Source of the DNA: Bradyrhizobium sp.
GTDB lineage: Bacteria; Pseudomonadota; Alphaproteobacteria; Rhizobiales; Xanthobacteraceae
Direction: 5' to 3'
Length of the DNA stretch: 43,528 bases
NCBI RefSeq assembly: GCF_019242285.1
Contig: NZ_JAFAVV010000016.1
Coordinates: forward strand, 1 to 43,528
The translations under genes were made by a program, and so were the position numbers. Shown here one piece after another: positions 33,246 through 43,300 of this stretch (position 1 is its first letter; each line of letters begins with the position of its first letter). The notes below the pieces were generated by a model. The model searched no databases and was not told the origin of the DNA. It was given only the letters and a program-made list of their open reading frames with translations.

Positions 33246-34210
33246 CAGTCCGCGATCGAAATGGCGAGGTCGAGCCGTTGGACCGCGAAGCGCACCGCCT
33301 CGTTGCGCGCCTCGTCTCGGGGGAGGCGAGGACCGGCGACGCCGAAGCCATCCGGCAATGGCGTCGGCAGAGCTCCTCGCACGAGGCCGCGTTCGCGGAG
33401 GCCGTCAGGCAATGGCGGGATTTCGGCCTGGTCGGGGACAGGCTGCGCCGGCGTGCGGATCTGCCCGACTGGACGCCGCCTCTGATCGGCCGGCGTGCCG
33501 TGCTCGGAGCAGTCGGCATGCTGGCCGTCGGCACAGCGAGCTATGCCGCCGCGCGGCCGCCGCTCGGACTTTGGCCGTCGCTGAGCGAGCTCGCGGCGGA
33601 CTATCGGACCGCGACGGGCGAACAGCGCCGCATCCTGCTCGCCGGCGATGTCTCGGTGCGGATGAATTCGCAAACCAGCATCGCCGTCCCCGCCGCCGCA
33701 CCAGATCGCGACCAGATCAGGCTGATCGCAGGCGAGGCCGGTTTTGCCACCTCACAGCGCATGCTGGAGGTCGAGGCCGGCGCCGGCCGCGCCATCGCCA
33801 CGCGGGCCCGGTTCGACGTGCGCAACACCGGTGGCGTGGTCTGCGTCACCTGTTTCGAGGGCGAGCTGGAGGTGCAGCTCGGCACACGACGGGCGAAGGT
33901 CGGTGCAAACCGGCAGGTTCGCTATGATTCCGCCGGGGGATTGCAGCCCGCGACCGTCATCGATCCCCTCGAAGCCGCGGCCTGGCATGACGGGTTCCTC
34001 GTCTTCCATCTGACGCCGCTTTCTGAGGTGATCGCGGAGATCAATCGCTATCGTCCGGGTCTCGTGATCCTGATGAACAGGTCGCTGGCCAAGAACCCGG
34101 TCAACGGCCGCTTCAGCATCCGCCGCATGGACGAGGTGCTGGTGTGGATCGAATATGCCTTCGGCGCGCGTGCGCGCGCATTGCCGGGCGGCGTCGTGCT
34201 GCTGAGCTAG
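33242..34210 (+). CDS. FecR-family anti-sigma factor
   Basis: A 322-residue membrane regulator. Residues 1-80 form the cytoplasmic sigma-binding domain (LDREAHRLVARLVSGEARTGDAEAIRQWRRQSSSHEAAFAEAVRQW, the DUF4880-like part). One membrane helix lies at about 87-103. The periplasmic FecR domain follows, with the core signature VRNTGGVVCVTCFEGELEVQ, and ends in the STN-like C-terminal segment (LSEVIAEINRYRPGLVILM, FSIRRMDEVLVWIEYAF). It receives a signal from the STN protein and releases or activates the ECF sigma factor. ATG 33242 overlaps the sigma stop codon by 4 nt. The exoprotein gene starts 162 nt downstream. Confidence 0.92.
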   Translation: MTVRDRNGEVEPLDREAHRLVARLVSGEARTGDAEAIRQWRRQSSSHEAAFAEAVRQWRDFGLVGDRLRRRADLPDWTPPLIGRRAVLGAVGMLAVGTASYAAARPPLGLWPSLSELAADYRTATGEQRRILLAGDVSVRMNSQTSIAVPAAAPDRDQIRLIAGEAGFATSQRMLEVEAGAGRAIATRARFDVRNTGGVVCVTCFEGELEVQLGTRRAKVGANRQVRYDSAGGLQPATVIDPLEAAAWHDGFLVFHLTPLSEVIAEINRYRPGLVILMNRSLAKNPVNGRFSIRRMDEVLVWIEYAFGARARALPGGVVLLS

Positions 34211-34229
34211 CGAGCGGCGCCGCCGGCCT

Positions 34230-34255
34230 GCGTCACGAAACGTGCGTCACGAAAC
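34230..34255 (+). repeat. Tandem 12-bp direct repeat in the exoprotein promoter region
   Basis: GCGTCACGAAAC occurs at 34230-34241 and again at 34244-34255, a period of 14 nt, just after the FecR stop codon. The second copy supplies the GAAAC of the adjacent ECF-like promoter. It may be a regulator binding site or a duplicated -35 element. Confidence 0.7.
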
Positions 34256-34274
34256 ATTCACAAACAATCTTGTT
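34251..34274 (+). promoter_or_regulatory. Candidate ECF promoter for the exoprotein gene
   Basis: GAAAC (34251-34255) and GTT (34272-34274) lie 16 nt apart, a spacing typical of ECF sigma promoters. The exoprotein ATG is at 34373, giving a leader of about 90 nt with an AAGGAAG ribosome-binding site. Assignment to the adjacent sigma factor is inferred from position. Confidence 0.4.
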
Positions 34275-34372
34275 CACGTCCGCCGCCGAGAGACCGTCTC
34301 CTCTTCGAACGTTCGATCGCGGCGCGTCGGGCCGGCACCGGCTTCGCGCGTCAATTCCAAGGAAGCTTTCTC

Positions 34373-37300
34373 ATGACCGATTGCGCAGCGGCGCCCCGCA
34401 TCGACAACACCCGCCAAATCCGCTGGCGCACCAATCGTGCCGGCTATCTGGCCGGCGTCAGTGCCTTGGCGTGCCTGATCCACGCAGCTTCGTCGCCGGC
34501 GACGGCCCATCCGGTCGGCTCATCGGCGAGCACGTCGGCCGCGACCGCGGCGAGCAATGCGGCGCTGTCGGCAGCGCAGCAGGCGGCAATCCTCGCGCAG
34601 CAGAGCCAGGCTTCGCTGGCGCGCGCGGCGGCGGTGATCAAGGCGATGCAGGCGGCGCAGGCCGCGGCGCGCGCGGCGGCGCTGGGCGGGCCGAACCATC
34701 TGATCGGCACGCGTGACGTGCCGGACGGGTTGTCCGCGGCAGGAGCGGGCGGCCTGGTTCCAGACAGCGGCCTTGCCGCGCCCGGCGTCGCCAATCCGGT
34801 CACGACCTGGATCGGCGCCAACACGCCGGTACAGACGATGAGCGACGGCCAGAACAACGTCACCGTGCAGCAGACCCAGGCCCAGGCGCTGCTGTACTGG
34901 CAGTCCTTCAACATCGGCCGCAACACCACGCTCACCTTCGACCAGCAGGGCAATGCGAGTTGGGTCGCACTGAACAGGATCACGGCAAGCAACGTGCCGA
35001 GCCAGATCCTCGGGCGGATCAAGGCCGACGGCGAGGTGCTGCTGATCAACCAGAACGGCATCATCTTCGGCGGCGCCAGCCAGGTCGACGTGCACACGCT
35101 GATCGCCTCGACGCTCGACCTGACGCCGACCTACAGCGCGAATAATTATCAGCTCTATATGCAGAACGGTTTGTTCTCGGCCGCACTCTCGACGCTGGGA
35201 GATCCGAATATGAGAGGCTCGGGCGCGGTGTTTGCCGGAACCACCGGCACCGTCACCGTCGAGCCCGGCGCGGTGATCGACACCAGCGCGAGGCTGACCC
35301 CGACCGGCGACGGCGGCTTCGTGGCGCTGCTCGGCGCCGGCGGCGTCACCAATGCGGGCACGATCATGACCCAGAACGGCCAGATCATTCTGGCCGCGGG
35401 CAAGGGAATCGGCCTGGCCGCGCCGGCACCGGGCGCGGTCGGGACGCAGACCGCCTTTCAGACGATCATGCAGAATGGCACCGCGGTGAGCAATGCCACG
35501 AACGCGTTGCTGCTGTCCGGCGATGGCGCGGTGACGCTGGCGGGCGGCCGCATCAGCCAGCTCGGCGGCATCTCCGCCACCACCAGCACCACGCGTACCG
35601 CTTCGATCCTGCTGAGCACCGTCTCGACCAGTGGCAATGGCGGCGACATCGTGCTCGGTCCCGACAGCATCACCGCGATCCTGCCGGACGAGAGCAGCGG
35701 CACGCTGCCGACCGCGACTGCCAATTCGAGCGTCACGGTCAATGGCGCGAGCACCAGCGCTCCGTATTTCCAGAGCGTGTTGCAGCCGAAGATCACCCTC
35801 CAGGCAGGCGGCAATGTCGACATCGAGGGCTTTGGCGCGGGCCTTGGCGGCGCGCTGATCAAGGCGCCGAGCGCCGCGCTCACGATCAGCGCCGCAAACG
35901 TCGGCAGCACGGTGCTGCTCGAGCCGGGCAGCAGCATCGACCTGTCCGGCCTCGCCGGCGTCGTGCTGCCGATGTCGGTCAACGACGTCAGCATTCTCAT
36001 CACCCAGGCCGAGGTGGCCGACACGCCGCTCGCCGCGGCTCTGATCAGCCATACCGTGACCATCGACGCGCGGCTGGCCGGCACCCGCGCCGATGGCCTG
36101 CAATGGATCGGCTCGCCGCTCCTGGATGCGGCGGGCTATGCCGGGCTGATCCCCGAGGCGATCGACCAGTTGCTCACGGTCGGCGGCAACTTCACGACTT
36201 CGGCGCAGAATTTCATCCAGCAGGCCGGCGCTTCGATCAACGTCTCGGGCGGCTATGTGCAGTATCGGGGCGGCACGATCAGCACGACGCGCCTGGTCGG
36301 CGCCGACGGGCGCATCTACGCCATCGGCAACGCCAATCCGAACATCCCCATCATCGGCATCGCCGGCCAGTTCACCGTGGCGCATGCGCATTGGAACAAT
36401 CCGAAGCAGGGGATCGACGTCACCGAGGTTTTCTCCAGCCCCGTGATCGGCGGTGGGCATTTCGAGCAGGGCTACATCGCCGGCGCCAATGCCGGCAGCA
36501 TCGGCGTGACGGCACAGGTGCCGATCCTGTCCGGCTCGGACCTCGTCGCCGACGTGGTGGTCGGTGAGCGTCAGCGTGCGCTGGCCGGCTCATCGAATCT
36601 CGGGGCCTCCGACCAGATCCCCATGGGCGCCTCCCTGAACGTCAGCTTCGCCACGGGGGGCGGGTTCGGCTACAGCGTCCGGCTGGAGCCGCTGGCGGAC
36701 GCGGGCTCCGATCCTTATGGGCTGATTGCCGGGGGTTTCAGCTTCGCCACCGCCTCGTCCTGGTCGCCGGTGCTGGCCAAGAATGTCTTCCCGATCTTCT
36801 CCGACGGCTTGTCGCAGGTCGGCTTCAACTCGATTTCGATCACGGGCGCGCGTGAACTCGACATGAGCGCCGATGCCGCGCTGATCGTGCGCCCCGGCGG
36901 CAGCGTCACGCTCGACAATGTCGGGACCATCGGCGGCGTGATCAGTGCGCCGGCCGGCAAGATCAGCCTCACCGGCTTCACCTATGATGACAAGTCGCAT
37001 CCGGAGGCGCCGCCGACGCCGGCCGTGGTGATCGGGCCCGATGCGGTGCTCGACGTGCACGGGCTGTGGATCAACGACAGCCGCCTGTCGCCGGACCAGA
37101 TGTTCGGCCAGGCCTTCCTCGATGGTGGCACCGTCAGCATTTCCACCATCGAAGCCAGCAATGGACCCCCCAGCGGCAAGGGCATCTTCACCGACGTCAC
37201 GCAGAGCATCGTGTTGTCGCCCGGCAGCATCGTCGACGTCTCCGGCGGCGGCTATGTCGGTTCGAACGGCAAGCTCAAGATCGGCGCCGACGGCCTGCCT

Positions 37301-40300
37301 GTCGGCAAGGGCGGCAGCCTCTCGCTGACTCCCTATGTGATCCTGCTCGGCCATACCCCGGAAGGCGGCAACGCCTACAACACGACGCCGAGCTCGGGCG
37401 TCTTCAACCAGGCGAATGTCGTGCTCGGCGGCGCCATCTATGCCGGTGGGTTCGACGGCGGCGGCACGCTGACGCTGCAGGCGCCGGGCATCCTGGTCGA
37501 TGGTGCCGCGAAGCAGGTCACCTCGTATCTGTCCGGCGCGGTCGCCACCGCCGACGCTGCACAGGCCGGCGTGCCGCTGGAGGACATTGCGATCTCGGAT
37601 GCCAAGGCCGGACTCCTGGTCCTGCCGCCCTCGTTCTTCATCGGCGGCTTCTCGCAATACAGCCTGACGGACACGGCGACCGGCACGACAGTCACGGCGG
37701 GTACCCAGGTCGCGCCGCAGCAGACCAACGACCTCATTCCCGACAATGCCCCGCTGATCCCGACCGGCACCCTGGTGGGTCGCTTCGACCGGGTCGGGCT
37801 GCTGCCCGACGGCCTGCGCAAGCCGGCGAGCCTGTCGTTGACGTCCAGCTTCAATGAGGTTCTGCTCGATCGCGGCGCCAGCATCATCACCGATCCACAG
37901 GCTGTCGTCAGCCTCAGCGGCGGCACGGTGCAGGTGCTCGGCAGCGTCGTTGCGCCGGCAGGGACCATCAACGTGGTCGGCGGCTCGGTCGACATCGCCT
38001 CGACCGCCGTGCTCGACGTCAGCGGAACGTTTCTGCCCAATCCGCGCGTCACGAATTATTCCACCGGCAGCGTGCTCGACGGTGGCACCATCACGCTGTC
38101 GACAACCTCGGTGACCAAGGGTGTCGTGCTGGTCGAGCCCGGAGCCGAGCTCGATCTTTCGGGCGGGGCGGTGTCGGCGGCGAGCCATCTGATCGAGCTG
38201 CCGGTGATGGGATTGGGCACGGGGCCGCGCCTGGTTGGGCAGGCGGCCTGGAGCAATGGCGGCGTTCTGCAGCTCGGCGGCAACGTCTACTTCGCCGGCA
38301 CCGTCGATGCGGCGGGCGGAGCGCCGGAAGCTTCCGGCGGCATCCTGACCATGGGGCAGTTCATCGTGGTGGGCTCCACGACCCTGTTCCCGAGCGGAAA
38401 CTTGCCGGCGCCCAGCACCATCGTCGTCGAGCCCGCAGGCGTCGTTGCCGCTCACATGCCGGCGATGGGGGCGACGACGCCAACCGGCGCCTTCATCGGC
38501 GCCGATACGCTGAGCGACAGCGGCTTCGACTCGGTCACGTTGAACGCCAGCGGCACCATCGCGTTCAACGGTTCGCTCACCGTCACCGTGCCCGGCGCGC
38601 TCACGCTGGCGGCGAGCCACCTCACGCTGCTGCCGGCGAGCAGCATGCTGTTGCCGCCGGGCGCCAGCATCGCCCCGAGCGGCTTCACCTTCACGCCACC
38701 CAGTTGCGGCGCGACGTGCATTCCCGCTATCGGCTCCACCATCGTGAACCTGGACGCCGGCTATGTCTGGATCGCCGGCAAGACCAGCGGCGGAACTCTC
38801 GGCACGCCCAAGCTCGCCGACGGCACCCTGAATATCTCCGCGCAATGGATCGATCTCGAGCGGGCCATTGCGATCGACGACGCCGTCAATGTCAATCTCA
38901 CCAGCAGCGGCGCGATCCGGCTGCTGCCTAACAATGACGGCCTCATCATCGGCGTCGCCAACGCGCAAACGGCCTACGCCGGCCTGCTGGCGGTGCCGGG
39001 CAATCTGACGCTGCGCGCGGCCGAGGTCTATCCGGTCAGCAACACCGATTTCCTGCTGATGTCGACCGGCACGCTTTCGTCCGCCAGCACCATCCGGATC
39101 GAGCAGAACGGCACGCCGGTGGCGCCGCTGTCGGCCGGCGGCGAGGTCCTGCTGAGCGCGCAGACCATTCTGCAGAACGGCACGTTATGGGCACCGCTCG
39201 GCCAGATCATCGTCGGCATGCAGGACAGCAGCGCGATTCCATCGGTCATCACTCCGTTCGCGGCGGATCTGGTCGGCAAGGTCGTGCCGACCCAGACCGT
39301 GATCCTTGGCCCGGGCAGCCTGACCTCGGTCTCGGCCGCCGGGCTCGTCATTCCCGATGGCACTACGGTGGATGACTCGACCTGGAATGTAGGCACCGCC
39401 ATCAACGCGCCGCCAGCGAAATCGATCAGCCTGAACGGCGCCAATGTCACGACGAGCCAGGGCGCCGTGCTCGACCTCAGCGGCGGCGGCGACATCTACG
39501 CCACCGAGTTCGTTGCCGGCACCGGCGGCACCCGCAATGCGCTGACCACCTATCAGCAGAACCTCACGACCGGGATCATGACGCCGACCTATGCCGACGG
39601 GCGGCAGGTCTACGCGCTGGTGCCGAGCTACGAGGCCAAGGTCGCGGCCTACGATCCGACCTTCGCCAACAATCCCTATTTTTCCGGCCTGCTGCTGCCG
39701 AATGGCGTGAGCAGCAGCGGCGGCAATCAAGTGCCGTTCCCCAACGCGATCAAGCCGGGCCAGACGGTCACGATCGGCGCAGGAAGCGGCATTGCCCCCG
39801 GGACCTATGTTCTGATGCCCGGCATGTATGCGACCTTGCCCGGCGCCTACCGCGTCGTGCAGGTGGCGAGCAACGTCAATCCATCCGCGACGGGCTCGAC
39901 CGGCGCCGACGGCTCGCAATATGTCGTCGGCAAGATCGGCAACGCGCTGACCGGCGCGCAGTCGTCGCAATCGGCGCTGTTCCAGCTCCAGTCGCAGGCG
40001 GTGTGGTCGAAATATTCGCGGATCGACGTTACCTCGGGAACGCAGTTCTTCAGCGATCAGGCCAAATCCGCCGGACGGAACCCGCCGCCGCTGCCGATCG
40101 ATGGCGGCGTGCTGGTATTGGGCGCGACCAATTCGCTCAGCCTCGCTGGCACCAACCTGTTCGGACCGGGCACCAGCGATCTCGCACCGGGCCTCGTCGG
40201 CGGCGGCGGCCAGGTCCAGATCAGCGGCGCCAACATCCTGATCCTGGCCAAGGACCGCGACGAGCCACTGGCTGACTGCAAGATCGGCAGCGCGCCCGGC

Positions 40301-43300
40301 TGCACCGGCCAGGCGAACTATCTCGTGCTCGATGCCGACCAGATCAGCGGGCTCGACGCCGCCACCGTGCTGATCGGTGGCACCGCCAAGGTCGCGTCCG
40401 ATGGGACCGAGACCGTCACGCCCAGCGCGCTCAATCTCGAGGTCAGGACCGACGCGGCGCATCGGCTCACCGGGCCTGAACTGCTGCTCGTGACGGTCGC
40501 ACCGACCAGCGCGAGCCCGAGCGTGCACGGGCTCACGGTCGATGCCGGCAGCTACATCGGCGCGATCGGCAGCGTGCCCAAAGGCACGGACCGCGACATC
40601 ACCATCGGCGCCGATCCCGTCGCGCAGTTCAATGGCACCGGCAGTCTGACCGGCTACACCGCGGGCGTGACCGGCGACGGCGCGCTGTTGCGCGTCTCCA
40701 ACGGAAGGGCGGTGAACGTGAAGCGCTTTTTCGTGCCCGGTCTCTATAGTCCCCCCGATACGAGTCCCACGGCAACGCCGCCGGTCAGCAAGACGGCGCT
40801 CGGGCAGCTCACGGTCCAGGACGCCGTCATCGACGGCGGCAATGCGCTCACGCTCGACACCAGCGGCAGCGGCACGCTTTCCGCCAATGCCGTGCTGAAA
40901 GCGGCGAACTACGACGTCGCAGGCTCGGTGATCAACATCGGCGGCGGCAATTCCGGTGTCGTGCTGAGCGCAGCGGTGCTCGCGAACTTCGCCGATGCGG
41001 TGTCGGTCACGCTGCGCAGCGCCACGGTGATCAATCTGTTCGACGGCGGGCCGGGCGGGCGGCTCACGATCGGCGACGCCGATCATCCGATCGGGACGTT
41101 GACCTTCGACGGCGCGGGACTCTACGGCCAGGGCGGCGACACCACGATCAACGCCACCAACATCGATCTCGCCAACAGCCGCGGCGCCACCGGCATCGGG
41201 AAGAGCACGGGGGCGGGGACGCTCACGCTTGCCGCCACCGGCACGATCACCGAGGACACGGGGTCGAAAAGTCTGGCCGGCTTCAGCGAAATCTATCTCA
41301 ACGCCGGGCAGTCGATCGCCTTCAGCGGTGCCGGCAGCCTGGACACCGGACCGGTCGCGGCCGCGACCGCTTCGCTTGGAGTCACCCAGCTCGCGGTGAC
41401 TGCGGGCGGCTCCGGCTATCGGAACGGCGAAGTGGTAACGGTGACCGGACCCGACGGTACCGGCTTTTCGGGCACGGTGACCGTCGATGCCAACGGAGCC
41501 ATCACCGGCGTCACGATCACGAGCACGGGCCGCGGTTTCACCGGGCCGATCACCGCGGTCAGCGTCGCGAGCGCGAGCGGCAGCGGCGCAACCCTCAGCG
41601 CCTCGCTGGGCATCGTCGGCATCGGCGTCACCAAGGGCGGCGACGGCTATGGCATTGCGACCACCATCACGATCTCCGGCGGCGGCGGCACCGGCGCCAC
41701 CGCGACGGCGGCCGTATCCGGCGGCGTCATCACCGGGATCACGCTGGGCGCGGACGGCTCGGGTTATACCAGCGTGCCCACGATCACGTTCTCCGGTCCC
41801 AACGTGCATCTCACCGCGCCGGCGATCGTGGTCAACAGCGGCGCGTCGCAATCCTTGTCGGCGCCGGGCCGGATCACGATGGCTGCGACGCCCGGCAGCA
41901 CGCCGCCGGCGCTCGCCGCCAGCAATATCGGCGGCGCGCTTGCCGTCACCGCCGGCACCATCACGGACACCGTGACCATCCAGGCGCTGTCGGGCAATGT
42001 CAGCCTGACCGCGACCCAGGGCGATGTCGTGCTCGGCGCGGGAGCGGTGATCAACGCCGCGGGCTCGCAGATCGCCATTCTCGACCTCATCGACGACGCA
42101 CCCGCCGGCAACGTCCGGCTCACGTCGACGACCGGCAATGTCGTGATCGGGCAGGACGCGGTGGTCGACGTCTCCGCGGCAGGCTTCGGCTATGCCGGAT
42201 CATTGTCGATCCTCGCGGCCCGCAATGCGACGCTCGATGGCGTCATGAACGGACGTGCTGCCTTCAAGGATCTCGGCGGCAATTTCTCGCTGACGACCGG
42301 CGGGACGGTCTTCGGCCCGATCCCGGCGAGCGAATTCACCGGCAGCTTTGCCCTGCGGATCGGCAGCGGCGACATCGTCATCGATGCCGGCATGACCCTC
42401 ACTTCCGGCAGCGTGCTGCTGGTCGCCAACAATGGCAGCGTGATCGTCGACGGCACCATCGACGCCAGCGGACCGAGCGGCGGCCGGATCGCGCTCTACG
42501 GCGCCGGCGTGGCCTCGACCGTGAAGGACGTGGACGGCGTCTCGTACACCGACGTCATCGGCGGCGTCTATGTGGGGCCCAGCGCGCGGCTGCTGGCGCG
42601 CTACCAGGCCGATGACCCGGCCGATCCCGCCTATGCCAAAGGCGCGTCCACCATGGTGCAGACAGGTGGCACCATCACGCTCGGCACCACAGGCACCCCC
42701 AACGGCAAGCTCAACCCGACCTATGGCTATGAGCATGTCGCGGCGGCCCAGACGATCACGACCAGCGATGGTGCGCGGACGGTCCATGCCTCGGGCGCCA
42801 TCGTCGTCGACGGCGCGCTGCTCGACGTCAGCGGCGGCCTGGGCGGGCCGAACATCGATAATTCCGGCGGCGAAATCGACCTTCGTGCGCCGCTTCTTTC
42901 CGACAAGACCGACACCGTCAACTCCGTCAACATCGACTTCCGTGCGGCCGTAGCCGGCGTCGCGGATGCGGGCGGCCATGCGATCGGCAAGGGCGTCGTG
43001 ATCAACGCCTATGCGGTGTGGAGCACGACGGATGCCGGCGGCACGACCGGCAAGACGCATTTCGACGGCATCATCGATCCCGCCGGATGGTTCGACGACA
43101 AGGGCAATGCGCTGCCGGGCAAGGATCAGAATGGCAAGGCGATCCTGGCTCCCACGCCGCAATCGCCGCTGTCGACCGGGCAGATTTTCACGGTCACGTC
43201 CCCGAACCCGGATCACACCGGCTTCTATGGCAGCGTCGACCCCAATGGCACGGCAAGCGGCACGCTGCCGTTGTTCATCGAGAATTTCAGTCTTGTAGGT

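Noticed and set aside
39185..41851. An 888-codon minus-strand frame, and similar ones at 36590-38968 and 34520-36460
   Set aside because: These lie opposite the exoprotein, whose frame is continuous and protein-like. The antisense frames have biased composition and no domains.
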